This document shows positions 52,087 to 62,522 of a stretch of 64,000 nucleotides of DNA, piece after piece. The notes under the pieces were generated by a model. It was not told where the DNA came from, did not search any database, and worked only from the letters and a program-made list of their open reading frames with translations. Position 1 is the first letter of the stretch; the number at the start of each line of letters is the position of its first letter. Source of the DNA: Maribellus luteus (GTDB lineage Bacteria; Bacteroidota; Bacteroidia; Bacteroidales; Prolixibacteraceae); NCBI RefSeq assembly GCF_003576475.1, contig NZ_QWGR01000004.1, forward strand, positions 434,001 through 498,000, read 5' to 3'. Both the position numbers and the translations under genes were made by a program.

Positions 52087-53952
52087 ATGAAGGTTCGATT
52101 TATTGGTACAACAATTTTAAGTTTCGCCGCTGCATTGGTATTGCAAGGCGCTGTTATTACAGGGGTACAGGCCCAGGAGAAACAAGAGGCGAAGCCCTGG
52201 TTTAAAGACGGGGAAGCGCAAATTGTTAAAGCTTTTGAGGATCCGGACCGCTGGATCAGGGAAGATTTGTGGGTGGAAACCGAATTCGACAGCGATGGCG
52301 ACGGACGTTCTGACCGGATGCACGTTGACGTAACCCGTCCGGCCGAAACCGAAACTGAGGGCTTGAAGCTGCCGGTTGTTTACAATACCAGTCCTTACTT
52401 TGCCGGAACGGCCGGAAACAATCCTTCCTATTTTTGGGATGTGAGGCACGAGCTGGGCGAAGAGCCAAAACCACACGCACACCCGACAGAAATTAAGCGA
52501 AGAGGGGTGCGCCCGATCATTTCGAAAGGGCATGTTAGCACCTGGTTGCCGCGTGGCTACATTGTGGTGCACTCTTCCTCTCCCGGAACAGGTTTGTCGG
52601 ACGGTGTTCCTACGATTGGCGGCGACAATGAATCGCTGGCGCCAAAGGCTGTGATCGACTGGCTTTGTGGTCGGGCAAAAGGTTATACAACACGCACAGG
52701 AAATAAAGAGGTAAAAGCCTACTGGTCCACCGGGAAGGTTGGAATGACTGGCACGTCGTACAACGGAACGCTGCCCCTGGCCGCTGCAACAACCGGTGTG
52801 GAAGGTTTGGAAGCGATTATTCCGGTGGCACCCAATACTTCCTACTATCACTATTACCGTTCCAACGGACTGGTTCGCTCACCCGGCGGGTACCTGGGGG
52901 AAGATGTGGATGTTTTGTTCGATTTTATTCACAGCGGCGATGAGTCGAAACGCGAATATGCCCGGAAAACCGTGCGCGACACAGAGATGAAAAACGGGCA
53001 GGACCGTGTTACCGGCGACTACAACGATTTTTGGGCAGGGCGCGACTATCTGAATAAAATGGATAAAATGAAAGCAGCTTTGCTGATGTCGCACGGTTTT
53101 AACGACTGGAATGTGGTGCCCGAGCACAGCCTGCGCATCTACGAAGCCGCCAGAACCAAAGGACTGCCGGCTCAGATATATTACCACCAGAACGGGCACG
53201 GCGGACCGCCACCCGTATCGATGATGAACCGCTGGTTTACCCGTTATTTGTTTGGTGTTGAAAACGGGGTTGAGAACGATCCCAAGGCATGGATTGTGCG
53301 TGAAAACGACGAACAGGGAAACCCGACGTCGTATGCCGATTATCCCAATCCCGATGCATCGCCGGTTACCCTTCATCTTACAAAAGGAGCACCTGAAAAA
53401 GGAAGCCTGACGGTTGCCAAGCCAACATCGCAGGGAAAAGAGGCTTTGGTTGACAATTATTCTTTTTCTGCCGAGGCACTGGCAAAGGCAGAGAACACCG
53501 ATCACCGTTTGATTTACGTAACACCTGTTTTGAAAGAGGAGGTGCATCTTTCGGGGAAAACGGTTTTCACCATCAGGGCCGCCAGCAGCAAGCCCGCCGT
53601 TAACCTTTCCGTTTACCTGGTATCCTTACCTTGGAACGACCACCGAGGTGCGAAAATTACCGATAACCTGATCACCCGTGGCTGGGCCGACCTGCAGAAT
53701 TACAAATCGTTGTGGGATAGTGAGCCACTCAAGCCCGGCAGGTTTTATGAAATGACATTTGAATTGCAACCCGATGACCAGGTAATACCGGCAGGTCAGC
53801 AAATCGGGTTGATGATTTTTTCGAGCGACCGCGATTTTACTTTGCAACCCGAACCCGGAACCGAGTTAAGGGTTGATCTGGATGGGACTTCCGTTTCATT
53901 GCCCGTTGTTGGTGGTGCACAGGCGTGGATGAAGGCTACAGGTGAATTTTAA
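52087..53952 (+). CDS. secreted S15-family (CocE/NonD) Xaa-Pro dipeptidyl-peptidase-like hydrolase
   Basis: A 621-residue secreted enzyme (signal peptide, cleavage after VQAQ at about 30). The alpha/beta-hydrolase core has nucleophile Ser224 in GMTGTSYNGTLPLA, likely acid Asp340 in HGFNDWNV, and His371 in NGHGGPP. A C-terminal jelly-roll domain (about 465-621) is typical of S15/CocE. It probably releases X-Pro dipeptides or hydrolyses related acyl substrates. It lies 12 bp from an M24 aminopeptidase gene, which suggests joint breakdown of proline-rich peptides. Confidence 0.92.
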   Translation: MKVRFIGTTILSFAAALVLQGAVITGVQAQEKQEAKPWFKDGEAQIVKAFEDPDRWIREDLWVETEFDSDGDGRSDRMHVDVTRPAETETEGLKLPVVYNTSPYFAGTAGNNPSYFWDVRHELGEEPKPHAHPTEIKRRGVRPIISKGHVSTWLPRGYIVVHSSSPGTGLSDGVPTIGGDNESLAPKAVIDWLCGRAKGYTTRTGNKEVKAYWSTGKVGMTGTSYNGTLPLAAATTGVEGLEAIIPVAPNTSYYHYYRSNGLVRSPGGYLGEDVDVLFDFIHSGDESKREYARKTVRDTEMKNGQDRVTGDYNDFWAGRDYLNKMDKMKAALLMSHGFNDWNVVPEHSLRIYEAARTKGLPAQIYYHQNGHGGPPPVSMMNRWFTRYLFGVENGVENDPKAWIVRENDEQGNPTSYADYPNPDASPVTLHLTKGAPEKGSLTVAKPTSQGKEALVDNYSFSAEALAKAENTDHRLIYVTPVLKEEVHLSGKTVFTIRAASSKPAVNLSVYLVSLPWNDHRGAKITDNLITRGWADLQNYKSLWDSEPLKPGRFYEMTFELQPDDQVIPAGQQIGLMIFSSDRDFTLQPEPGTELRVDLDGTSVSLPVVGGAQAWMKATGEF

Positions 53953-53964
53953 AAACCGAAAAAC

Positions 53965-55347
53965 ATGTTTGGTAAATCAACGTACACAAAACGCAGAAAA
54001 ACGCTTAAAGAGAAAGTTGGGAAAGGTTTGATTCTTTTGCTGGGGAACAACGAGTCGGCAATGAATTATGCCGATAACACCTATCATTTCCGGCAGAACA
54101 GTACTTTTCTGTATTATTTTGGAATCAATCATCCGGGGCTGGCAGCGCTGATCGATATTGACAACGACACGGAAACAATTTTCGGAGACGATTATACCAT
54201 CGACGACATTGTTTGGATGGGGCCGCAACCTACCATCGCTGAGCGGGCAGAGAAATGCGGAGTAAGCCGCGTTAAACCCTTGACTGAATTGCAGGACGCG
54301 TTGGGCAAGGCTGGAACCACCGGGCAAATGTTGCATTTCTTGCCGCTGTACCGGCCCGAGAACAAGATCAAACTCCTGGAGTTGGCAGGTGTATCTCCCA
54401 AAGAAATTGGAGAGAGGTTTTCGCTCGAACTGGTAAAAGCAGTGGTGAGTCAGCGCGAAATAAAAACGGCCGAAGAATTGGTGCGAATTAACCAGGCGGT
54501 GGATGTTTCGGTGGATATGCACATGGAAGCCATGAAATTTGCGCGACCCGGGATGAGCGAAGCTGAAGTGGCTGCCGAAATTCACAAAGTGGCACTTGCC
54601 GCCGGCGGAAACATCTCTTTTCCCATCATTGCCACCATTAACGGGCAAACATTGCACAATCACTACCACGGGAATACCATCAAAGAAGGCGATCTGTTTT
54701 TAGTGGATGCCGGTTACGAGAATGAAATGTGTTATGCGGGAGACCTGTCGAGCACTTTCCCGGTGAGTAAAAAGTTTACTTCAGAGCAAAAAGAAATATA
54801 CGGGATTACGCTGGCTGCTCATCAGGCGGCAGTCGATGCGCTGGGGTTTCTAAAACCTTTTCGGGAGGCGCACCTGGCAGCCTGTTCAGCTATTTTTGAT
54901 GGGATGAAAAGCATGGGCTTTACCAAAGGAAATACCGCCGATGCAGTGGAGGCTGGCGCTCATGCCTTGTTCTTTCCCTGCGGAACCGGACATATGATGG
55001 GCCTCGATGTACACGATATGGAAGACCTTGGCGAGGTTTGGGTGGGATACGACGGTCAGCCCAAAAGTACGCAGTTTGGGTTGAAATCGTTGCGACTGGC
55101 AAAACCGCTGCAGGCCGGGCATGTATTTACCATCGAGCCGGGAATTTATTTTATTCCGGAGTTGATCGATCTTTGGAGCGGACAGGGGAAATTCAAGGAC
55201 TTTATTCATTGGGACAAGGTGAAAACTTATCGTAATTTTGGTGGTATACGCAACGAAGAAGACTTTGTAATGACCGAGAACGGAGCCCAATTACTTGGAA
55301 AGCCAAAACCCAAGACAATGCCCGAAGTGGAAGCTTTGCGTGGATAG
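53965..55347 (+). CDS. Xaa-Pro aminopeptidase family protein (M24B)
   Basis: A 460-residue peptidase. The N-terminal creatinase-type domain (to about 170) precedes the M24 catalytic domain. The metal ligands follow the family order: DAGYENEMCYAGDLSS (two Asp), GTGHMMGLDVHD (His), FTIEPGIYF (Glu) and RNEEDFVMTENG (Glu). It removes N-terminal residues linked to proline. No signal peptide is seen, so cytoplasmic action is likely. It is paired with the S15 gene upstream. Confidence 0.93.
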   Translation: MFGKSTYTKRRKTLKEKVGKGLILLLGNNESAMNYADNTYHFRQNSTFLYYFGINHPGLAALIDIDNDTETIFGDDYTIDDIVWMGPQPTIAERAEKCGVSRVKPLTELQDALGKAGTTGQMLHFLPLYRPENKIKLLELAGVSPKEIGERFSLELVKAVVSQREIKTAEELVRINQAVDVSVDMHMEAMKFARPGMSEAEVAAEIHKVALAAGGNISFPIIATINGQTLHNHYHGNTIKEGDLFLVDAGYENEMCYAGDLSSTFPVSKKFTSEQKEIYGITLAAHQAAVDALGFLKPFREAHLAACSAIFDGMKSMGFTKGNTADAVEAGAHALFFPCGTGHMMGLDVHDMEDLGEVWVGYDGQPKSTQFGLKSLRLAKPLQAGHVFTIEPGIYFIPELIDLWSGQGKFKDFIHWDKVKTYRNFGGIRNEEDFVMTENGAQLLGKPKPKTMPEVEALRG

Positions 55348-55407
55348 ATGACTGCGTAAAGCACAGACGGTTTTTGCAGAGTGCCGGTAGGTTTAACGTT
55401 CGTGATT

Positions 55408-57984
55408 ATGATCAGAATATTTAAAAACCGAAGAAGCAGCAGGCCGGTTTGGCAGATCACACTGGCTGTTCTTATGATTTTGATGAGTATCTATTTCATC
55501 AAAAACGAGCATCTTGAGCTTGCCCAAATCCGATCGACACTGCAAAACGCCAACTCATTTTACATTTTTCTGGGGCTGATCGTTACGGTACTGTATGTTT
55601 TGCTCCAGGCATTTATGTATGTGTTTAGTTTCAGGGCAGCGGGAGTAAAAGCCAGTTTAAGCGACACTTTGCCTTTGTTTCTGAAGCGAACCCTGATCAG
55701 TATTTTCCTGCCCGCCGGGGGAGTTTCGTCGCTGGTATTTTTTACGCGGCCGCTGTCTGCCAGGGGAATCAGTAATTCCGATATTCATTATGGCTCTTAC
55801 ATTTACGGGCTGTGCGGATTTCTTTCGGTGGTTGTGGTTGCCTTTCCGCTGCTGATTATACTGCTCTTGCGCAACAAACTTACTTCGGTAGAATTGATTC
55901 CTTTCATCGTACTGATTGTGCTGATTGCCTTGATTTTATTGCTTGTCTGGTCGTTTGCGAAACGCGGTTTTGTTTACAGACTGGTGCAGCGCTTCAATCC
56001 GCAGGCGCTGTTAACTCTTGAGAATGTTTTTTCAACGAACCTTCACAACCGGGCGTTTATTTTTGCGTTGCTGATTTCAGTGTTCATTGAGCTGGTTGGG
56101 GTAAGTCATGTTTACATTTCCATGTTGGCACTGGGTTTTAAGCCTACTTTGTTTACTGCTTTCATGGCCTACATTGTGATGGTAATGTTGCTGATTGTTT
56201 CGCCTTTTTTGCGCGGCATCGGGGCCATCGAAGTTTCCATGACCTATGTTTTTATCCAGAGCGGAATAGCTGCACCACAGGCTGCCGCCATAACGCTTGT
56301 GTTCCGCTTCTTCGAATTTTGGCTGCCTTTGATCGCTGGTGCGGGCAGTTTTCTGTTTTCAAGAAAAAACATCCTGTTGCGTGTTATTCCGGTGTTTATC
56401 ATCTTTGTTGCGGGGCTGATTAACATTGTTTCTGCCATTTCGCCCACCTTGCCCGAGCGGATTGTGATCCTCGAAAAACTACTTCCCAGGCTGGCTGTTA
56501 CGATTTCGAACTTCGCCGTATTTTTTATTGGCTTGCTGTTAATCGCTCTTTCGGTTTATCTTTTGAAAGGCGTGAAGCGCGCCTGGAGAATCTCCCTTTT
56601 GTTATTAACGCTTTCCGCGATTGGCCATCTTACCAAGGGAATTGATTACGAAGAAGCCCTGGTTTCTCTGTTGGCCATTGCCAGTTTGTTGTATACTTAC
56701 CGCCTGTACAATGTGCGTTCTTTGCCTTTTTACCTTCAAAACTGGTGGAAGATATGGCTGGCTGCTTTTGTGGCGCTGATGGTAAGTACGGTGGGGGGAA
56801 CTTATTTCCTGGAAAAAGTACACATGGGGGTGGATTACAGTTTTATCCATTCGGTAAAAGCTTCGTTTCGTTTGATTTTCCTGTTCGACAACTCTGCGTA
56901 TTTGCCACAGTCAAGCTTCGGGCAGCACTTTGTTTTACTGGCTCATCTTTTTAGTGGCGGGTTGTTGATTTCTGCCATTGTGCTTTCGCTGCGTCCGATT
57001 TTTGTAAGCGACCACACTGATCTGGAAAATGACAGAAACCACGCACGTTTGCTGGTGCAGGATTACGGGAAGTCGGCACTCGATTATTTCAAATATTACC
57101 CCGACAAGCTTTTCTTTTTTAATGAAAATGGTTTTCTGGCCTATAAAATTCAGGGCAGTTATGCAGTTGTTCTCGAATTACCGGTTTGTGCCGATGAGGA
57201 AACCGCGCTATCCTTGCTCCGGGAATTTGAGCGCTATTGTTACGGGAACGGCTTGAAAACCTTTTATTACCGTGTCCCGGAATCTTCCATCGGTATTTTT
57301 CGTCAGCTAAAAAAGAACGTATTGTTTATCGGGCAGGAAGCCATTCTGAACCTGGAAAGTTTTTCGTTGAGCGGCTCAAAAATGCACCCGCTGCGAAATG
57401 CGATTAATAAAGCTAAAAATGCAGGCTTTACGTTTCATGTGTACGAGCCTGAAATAAAAGACGGGGTGATCCAGAAGCTGCAGCAGGTATCGGACGCCTG
57501 GCTGAACAAACCGGGTAAGCACGAAATGGTTTTTTCGCAGGGAATGTTTCTTCCCGAGTTGCTCAAAAAAACGACTGTGATGACCATTGAGAATCCGGAA
57601 GAAAAAGTGGTTGCTTTTCTGAACCTGGTGCCCGATTTTGTGAAAGGAGAAGGAACTTACGACCTGATTCGGATTACCGACGATGCTCCCACCGGGATCA
57701 TTTATTTTCTGTTAACTGAAATGTTTGCCTGGTTCAAAAGCAAAGGGATTACGCATGTAAACCTTGGTCTGGTGGCTTTTGCCGGGATTGAGAATCCTAA
57801 AACAATGGCTGAACGATCGATGAAAATAGCGCTGGAAAGATTAAAGCCGCTTCAGCATTTTAAAGGACAATTTCAGTTTAAAGACAAGTTCAACCCCGAC
57901 TGGGAGAAGAAGTACCTGGTATACGGTAACGATTACGATCTTGTGCAGTTTCCGGTGATTCTGAAAGGGGTTTCAAAACCATAA
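55408..57984 (+). CDS. MprF-like membrane protein (flippase plus DUF2156 domain)
   Basis: An 858-residue protein. The ATG at 55408 is used; a GTG nine codons upstream is also open. The first about 540 residues are polytopic, with about 14 spans, like the lysylphosphatidylglycerol flippase/synthase region (LPAGGVSSLVFFTRPL). The C-terminal about 290 residues form a DUF2156 phosphatidylglycerol aminoacyltransferase-type domain (GLKTFYYRVPESSIGIFRQL, KGITHVNLGLVAFAGIENP). Such proteins add amino acids to membrane lipids and protect against cationic peptides. A charge-altering role is inferred. Confidence 0.85.
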   Translation: MIRIFKNRRSSRPVWQITLAVLMILMSIYFIKNEHLELAQIRSTLQNANSFYIFLGLIVTVLYVLLQAFMYVFSFRAAGVKASLSDTLPLFLKRTLISIFLPAGGVSSLVFFTRPLSARGISNSDIHYGSYIYGLCGFLSVVVVAFPLLIILLLRNKLTSVELIPFIVLIVLIALILLLVWSFAKRGFVYRLVQRFNPQALLTLENVFSTNLHNRAFIFALLISVFIELVGVSHVYISMLALGFKPTLFTAFMAYIVMVMLLIVSPFLRGIGAIEVSMTYVFIQSGIAAPQAAAITLVFRFFEFWLPLIAGAGSFLFSRKNILLRVIPVFIIFVAGLINIVSAISPTLPERIVILEKLLPRLAVTISNFAVFFIGLLLIALSVYLLKGVKRAWRISLLLLTLSAIGHLTKGIDYEEALVSLLAIASLLYTYRLYNVRSLPFYLQNWWKIWLAAFVALMVSTVGGTYFLEKVHMGVDYSFIHSVKASFRLIFLFDNSAYLPQSSFGQHFVLLAHLFSGGLLISAIVLSLRPIFVSDHTDLENDRNHARLLVQDYGKSALDYFKYYPDKLFFFNENGFLAYKIQGSYAVVLELPVCADEETALSLLREFERYCYGNGLKTFYYRVPESSIGIFRQLKKNVLFIGQEAILNLESFSLSGSKMHPLRNAINKAKNAGFTFHVYEPEIKDGVIQKLQQVSDAWLNKPGKHEMVFSQGMFLPELLKKTTVMTIENPEEKVVAFLNLVPDFVKGEGTYDLIRITDDAPTGIIYFLLTEMFAWFKSKGITHVNLGLVAFAGIENPKTMAERSMKIALERLKPLQHFKGQFQFKDKFNPDWEKKYLVYGNDYDLVQFPVILKGVSKP

Positions 57985-58083
57985 TCTACTAATCGTTAAC
58001 GTTCAATTTGCATTGGACCCGATCAAGGGAGACAAGAGTTGGAAAAGGGCTAAATTCTTGTATTTTTACCCGAAATTTGGCAG

Positions 58084-58632
58084 GTGAAAAAACTTCTTTC
58101 CATACTCTTTTTCAGCAGCTTTTCGTTCAGGCTCTTCGCACAAAACGAGGTAGGCCCTGATGGTGACAAGCTTGTGTATATTTTTCTGGTACTGGTTGCG
58201 TTGATAGCCGGTTTTATTTTTACCGGAAGATCGTCGCGCAAAACAAAGGATGGCGGAGGTAAACCGCTGTTTGGTAATGGAGGGGTACGGATTGAACTCG
58301 GGAAAAGTGCTATTTATTACCCGGACAGGCTAACGCTTACGGTAAAAAACACCGGGAAAACAGATATCGATCTTGCCAGGCCTTTGCTGGTGTTCGATAA
58401 TTTCTGGATAAAACGAAAATTCAGGCTCAAGGGAAGCAATAATTACGTGTTTTATCCGCTTTACCTGGAAAAAGGAAAAACGCACACACTTGAAATCGAT
58501 TTACGGCGTTTTTACGGGCACGACGATCGCCTGAAAAAGTTTCCAAAAGCAAAGATCTACCTCGAGGATGTAAAAGGGAAGAAGCTGGGAAGCAGGGCAG
58601 TTTTTTTGCGGAAAACAGCGTTTAAATTTTAA
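58084..58632 (+). CDS. small membrane/secreted protein, unknown function
   Basis: A 182-residue protein with a GTG start (KKLLSILFFSSFSF), a signal peptide or first span, and a second span (LVYIFLVLVALIAGFIF, about 31-48). A soluble beta-rich part (about 65-182) has SAIYYPDRLTLTVKNTGKTD and YLEKGKTHTLEIDLRRFYG. The stop codon directly abuts the pullulanase start, so the two are coupled. Function unknown; a membrane-attached partner of the pullulanase is possible. Confidence 0.65.
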   Translation: MKKLLSILFFSSFSFRLFAQNEVGPDGDKLVYIFLVLVALIAGFIFTGRSSRKTKDGGGKPLFGNGGVRIELGKSAIYYPDRLTLTVKNTGKTDIDLARPLLVFDNFWIKRKFRLKGSNNYVFYPLYLEKGKTHTLEIDLRRFYGHDDRLKKFPKAKIYLEDVKGKKLGSRAVFLRKTAFKF

Positions 58633-60576
58633 ATGAGAAACTGGAAATTCAACCATATAGATTTTTCAACTTATCCGGGTTATGATGGAAATGACCTGGG
58701 AGTGTTTTGGTCACCCGAGAAAACCGTGATCAAAATATGGGTACCTACTGCCCAGGTGGTTGAGTTGCGTTTGTACAAGGACGGACTGACCGGAGAAGCC
58801 TTTCATAAAACCAATTTGCAGAAATCGGGAAACGGAACCTGGTCGACGGTTTTGAACGGCGATTACGAAGGCAAATACTACACTTTCAAAGTTAACGACG
58901 GCGAATGGCTCAACGAAGTGCCGGGAATGTACGCCCGTTGTGTGGGTGCCAATGGCCTGCGCGGGCAGATTTATAATCCGAATTCGACCAATCCCGAAGG
59001 GTGGGCGGTGGATCGCGGACCGCGTTACCATAGTTTTACCGAGGCGGTTATCTACGAACTTCATGTGCGCGATTTTTCTATTTCTGAAAACTCGGGCATT
59101 GAAAGCAAGGGAAAGTTTCTGGGGTTTACCGAAGAAGGAACCACGTCTCCGCAGGGGCAGAAAACGGGTGTTGACCACTTGCAGGAACTGGGTATTACGC
59201 ATGTTCACCTGCTTCCGGTAAACGATTTTGCAACCGTTGACGAAGAAAAACCGCTTGAGAAATACAACTGGGGTTACGATCCGCAGCATTTTTGTGCGCT
59301 GGAGGGTTCGTATGCCAGCGATCCGTACGATGGAACCAGGCGAATCAGGGAATTTAAGAAATTGGTAAAAACATTGCACGACAAGGGAATTGGCGTTATT
59401 CTGGATGTGGTGTTTAACCATACTTTCTATACCAAGGAGTCGGTGTTCAACCAAATGGTGCCCGGCTATTTTTACCGCCAGAAACCCGATGGAACTTTTG
59501 CCAATGCTACGGGATGCGGGAATGAAATTGCCTCGGAGCGTTTCATGGCCCGGAAATACATCGTGGATGCGCTGACGTTTTGGGTGGAAGAATACCACAT
59601 CGACGGTTTTCGTTTCGACCTGATGGGTGTTTTGGACCTGGAAACGATGAAAACCATCCGGGAGGAGATGTCGAAGCTGGATCGTGGTTTGTTTCTTTAC
59701 GGCGAAGGCTGGGCTGCCGACCAAAGTCCGATGCCGGAGGAGCAGCGTGCTGTTAAGCAAAACACGCATAAATTGCCCGGGATCGCCAGTTTTAATGACG
59801 ATTTCAGGGACGGGTTGAAAGGAAATCACGGCGATAAAAAATCAAAAGGATTTGTAAGTGGCCTTAACCTGCGGGAAGAAACCATCAAGTTTGGGATTGC
59901 CGCTGCTGTTGACCATCCGCAGATCAATTTTGGCTACATCGAGTCCATCAAAAGAGCCTGGGCTGCAGAGCCGGATCAATGCATCAACTATGTTTCGTGT
60001 CACGATAATTACACGCTTTGGGACAAACTGAAACAAAGCCTGCCCAAAGCCCCGGATGAAGAATTGCGGAAGCGGGTAAAACTAGCCGGTGCGTTGGTGC
60101 TTACCTCGCAGGGAGTTCCTTTTTTGCATGCCGGCGTTGAGTTTTGCCGCAGCAAAAACGGGAACGGGAATTCCTATAAATCACCCGATGCTATCAACCA
60201 GTTGGATTGGGCACGGAAGAACGATTACATCGATGTTTTCAACTATTTCCGGCAACTGATTCAACTGCGAAAAAATCACCCGGGCTTGCGGATCGCCAAT
60301 GCTGAAGGCATCCGAAGTCACCTGAATTTTTGCACGCAGTACAAAATAGGTGTGGTGGCTTATTGTATCGAAGGGCAGCAGGTTGGCGACAGCTGGGAGC
60401 GGATTATGCTGTTTTTTAACGGCAACGCCGAGCCAGTTGAGATGCCACTACCGGAAGGCAGTTTCAGGGTGGTGGCCAATGATACTGAAATCAACGAAGC
60501 AGGAATTGGTGAGCTGGTTTCTGATACGGTTACGGTTCAGCCTGTTTCTATGCTTATCCTTACTTTGGTGAAATAA
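58633..60576 (+). CDS. pulA: type I pullulanase (GH13, CBM48)
   Basis: A 647-residue alpha-1,6 debranching enzyme. An N-terminal CBM48-type domain (VIKIWVPTAQVVELRLYKDG) precedes the GH13 barrel. YNWGYDPQHF is the pullulanase-specific motif, DVVFNHT is region I, GFRFDLMGVLD holds the nucleophile Asp, YGEGW the acid/base Glu, and YVSCHDNYTLWD region IV. A beta domain closes it. No signal peptide is seen, so it probably acts on imported or stored alpha-glucan in the cytoplasm. It abuts the small membrane-protein gene upstream. Confidence 0.95.
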   Translation: MRNWKFNHIDFSTYPGYDGNDLGVFWSPEKTVIKIWVPTAQVVELRLYKDGLTGEAFHKTNLQKSGNGTWSTVLNGDYEGKYYTFKVNDGEWLNEVPGMYARCVGANGLRGQIYNPNSTNPEGWAVDRGPRYHSFTEAVIYELHVRDFSISENSGIESKGKFLGFTEEGTTSPQGQKTGVDHLQELGITHVHLLPVNDFATVDEEKPLEKYNWGYDPQHFCALEGSYASDPYDGTRRIREFKKLVKTLHDKGIGVILDVVFNHTFYTKESVFNQMVPGYFYRQKPDGTFANATGCGNEIASERFMARKYIVDALTFWVEEYHIDGFRFDLMGVLDLETMKTIREEMSKLDRGLFLYGEGWAADQSPMPEEQRAVKQNTHKLPGIASFNDDFRDGLKGNHGDKKSKGFVSGLNLREETIKFGIAAAVDHPQINFGYIESIKRAWAAEPDQCINYVSCHDNYTLWDKLKQSLPKAPDEELRKRVKLAGALVLTSQGVPFLHAGVEFCRSKNGNGNSYKSPDAINQLDWARKNDYIDVFNYFRQLIQLRKNHPGLRIANAEGIRSHLNFCTQYKIGVVAYCIEGQQVGDSWERIMLFFNGNAEPVEMPLPEGSFRVVANDTEINEAGIGELVSDTVTVQPVSMLILTLVK

Positions 60577-60580
60577 AAAT

Positions 60581-60605
60581 CCCATTCACCACGAAAGTGA
60601 ACGGG
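60581..60605 (+). terminator. putative terminator after pulA
   Basis: CCCATTCAC (60581-60589) pairs with GTGAACGGG (60597-60605) with one mismatch, followed by ATCTTGTTCTT. Moderate strength. Confidence 0.5.
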
Positions 60606-60932
60606 ATCTTGTTCTTATCTTAAAAATATGTCAAAGGTTTACTTGTGTATTATTGAAAAGAATGCGTTGGTGCATGAGTAAGTACTCTTTCCTTTAATCC
60701 AGCTATTTGTGTAACCACCCCGGGCGGTTGGTTGTAATGTCATTAATTGATTTTAAATCTAAATGAACAACGACATTGTCACAACAATGTATTAACGAAC
60801 GGTATTTTTCAAAATAGAAATGTGCTGTTTGTGAAATGTTTCCTATCCGTCAAGTCATTTTTCCCGCAAATCATTCTTTTGAAGTTGGCTTCCAAAGTAT
60901 AAAAACAGAAACGGAACCAACTAAGAAGAATA

Positions 60933-60966
60933 GAGAGGCCGCCCTGGAAATATCGGGCAGCCTCTC
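60933..60966. terminator. hairpin ending the SusD/BACON transcript
   Basis: GAGAGGCCGCCC (60933-60944) pairs with GGGCAGCCTCTC (60955-60966) with one mismatch. Read leftward it is followed by a loose T-rich stretch. It lies 18 bp after the BACON gene stop. Confidence 0.6.
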
Positions 60967-60984
60967 TGTTTATCCGGCAATTTG

Positions 60985-62487
60985 TTAATTAGCCTTTACA
61001 AGTTTAATATTATCAAGGAACCAGCGGTTGGCTGTAGATACCTGCCATTGAGTGGCACGGATCGTAATCTTGGTGTCATTGCTGATTGTAAGACCTGTGA
61101 GCTCTACTTCGGCTCTGACCCACTCAAGTACATGACCCGTCTCGAAACCCGATTCGGGGATATCGAATGTTACTTCCTCGCTTCCATTGGTAACGATGAC
61201 GACCAGGTTGACAGGGTCTATTTTGCCCGATCCCTGACGCATTGGACACCAGTCGAACGACAGCACGGTTGTTGCACCAGCAGGAATGTCTTCAATTGTT
61301 GGAAGAATGATCCCGGCCTGATAGCCCGTTTTACCGAACTTGAGGTAATTGTTCTGAAGATAGATACACTCGCCCGCTTCCGTAGTGCTGGGTGTAACAC
61401 GCAGGAATTGATAACCTTCCTGGAGAAGCGCATCATTGGCTGTAATACCGTCAACAACTGTAGCCGAAGACGATATCTGAGGGGCGGTTGAGCCGAGGTT
61501 GTCCGTCTCGACTGTCCGGCCGGCTGCACTTGCTTCGGCCCACGGGTTCAGCCACTCAAAATCCTCAGCAAAATAGATGATTTCCACCACGCCGAGGTCT
61601 TCAATGGCAGTAGCGTTTAGCTTAATAACAGGAGCGGCCACACCGGCAAAATAGCCGGTAGCTTTTACTTTATGTCCATTCAGCGGAGCAAGGTCAAAAT
61701 TTTCCGGAGCATCTGTTATTGCAACAGAATAGTTAGCACCTTCCACTGTTACGTTATTGCCATTCAATATGCCGCTGACCGTAACAAAAGTTCTCGAAGT
61801 GGAGGTGTAGGTATCCAGCTTGTCAGTAATATCTTCCACGGCAGGATAGGTTACCGTACCACCTGTAGAGTTAACGTTCGCTTCGTCGCATTCTACGTAT
61901 GGAAGCGAATGAGTATCGTAGAGCTTTGTCCCTTTTACCGAAACGTTGTCGCCAACGCTTACAGCAGAGGAGCTTTGCATAAAGATATTCACCGTTCCAT
62001 CGCTAACAATGAAGCCTTTTGTTGTGACTGCTGTTACGATGACCTGCGGCACGATAACGACCGTTTCGTTTTCCAATTCTGCCAATTCTGCCAGCGTATA
62101 TTCCTCACAGTCGCGATATTTGTCGCCACCCTGAGAAATTATCACTTCGGCCCGGCTTGCCAGTGTGCCGCCCTTGAATACAAGCGCAGCTTTGCGGGGA
62201 TTGTCAACAGCGCCACCGCGGATATTTTCAGTTACATTAATTGTAACATCCATGGTTCCTGTGCCGGAAGCGGGCGTGACTGTTACCCATTCGGGAACTT
62301 CCGTAATCCAGTCGGCATCAGCATAAATGGTGATGATTTTTTCGGATGTTCCGGTCGCTTCAAAATTTAGCGTACCGGCACTCGCCAAAACAGCTTTGGA
62401 CAGTCCGCTCTCTTCATCGTTGCAGCCCTGTAAGAGGCTTGCAAACACCAGCAGGATAGAGAAGATGATATAATTTGTACGTTTCAT
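60985..62487 (-). CDS. BACON-domain surface lipoprotein
   Basis: A 500-residue lipoprotein (LLQGC, Cys22). The BACON domain (about 35-120; LNFEATGTSEKIITIYADAD, WVTVTPASGTG) is common in glycan-binding Bacteroidota proteins. A DUF5689/OB-like middle (about 130-300, VGDNVSVKGTKLYD) and a C-terminal beta-sandwich (about 310-500, AEDFEWLNPWAEA, ending WFLDNIKLVKAN) follow. The ATG at 62487 is preferred because it starts the lipoprotein signal. It lies 35 bp after a SusD gene and is probably an accessory surface binding lipoprotein like SusE/F. Confidence 0.85.
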   Translation of the reverse strand: MKRTNYIIFSILLVFASLLQGCNDEESGLSKAVLASAGTLNFEATGTSEKIITIYADADWITEVPEWVTVTPASGTGTMDVTINVTENIRGGAVDNPRKAALVFKGGTLASRAEVIISQGGDKYRDCEEYTLAELAELENETVVIVPQVIVTAVTTKGFIVSDGTVNIFMQSSSAVSVGDNVSVKGTKLYDTHSLPYVECDEANVNSTGGTVTYPAVEDITDKLDTYTSTSRTFVTVSGILNGNNVTVEGANYSVAITDAPENFDLAPLNGHKVKATGYFAGVAAPVIKLNATAIEDLGVVEIIYFAEDFEWLNPWAEASAAGRTVETDNLGSTAPQISSSATVVDGITANDALLQEGYQFLRVTPSTTEAGECIYLQNNYLKFGKTGYQAGIILPTIEDIPAGATTVLSFDWCPMRQGSGKIDPVNLVVIVTNGSEEVTFDIPESGFETGHVLEWVRAEVELTGLTISNDTKITIRATQWQVSTANRWFLDNIKLVKAN

Positions 62488-62522
62488 GATTTTGCAATTT
62501 TTTATCAATTACCATTTTTCAG

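Larger units (their letters stand above)
60577..60984. other. 408-bp gene-free region
   Basis: Between convergent pulA and the BACON lipoprotein gene. Besides the two terminator-like hairpins I see only an inverted repeat ACATTGT-CACA-ACAATGT at 60773-60790. No credible gene or RNA. Confidence 0.6.
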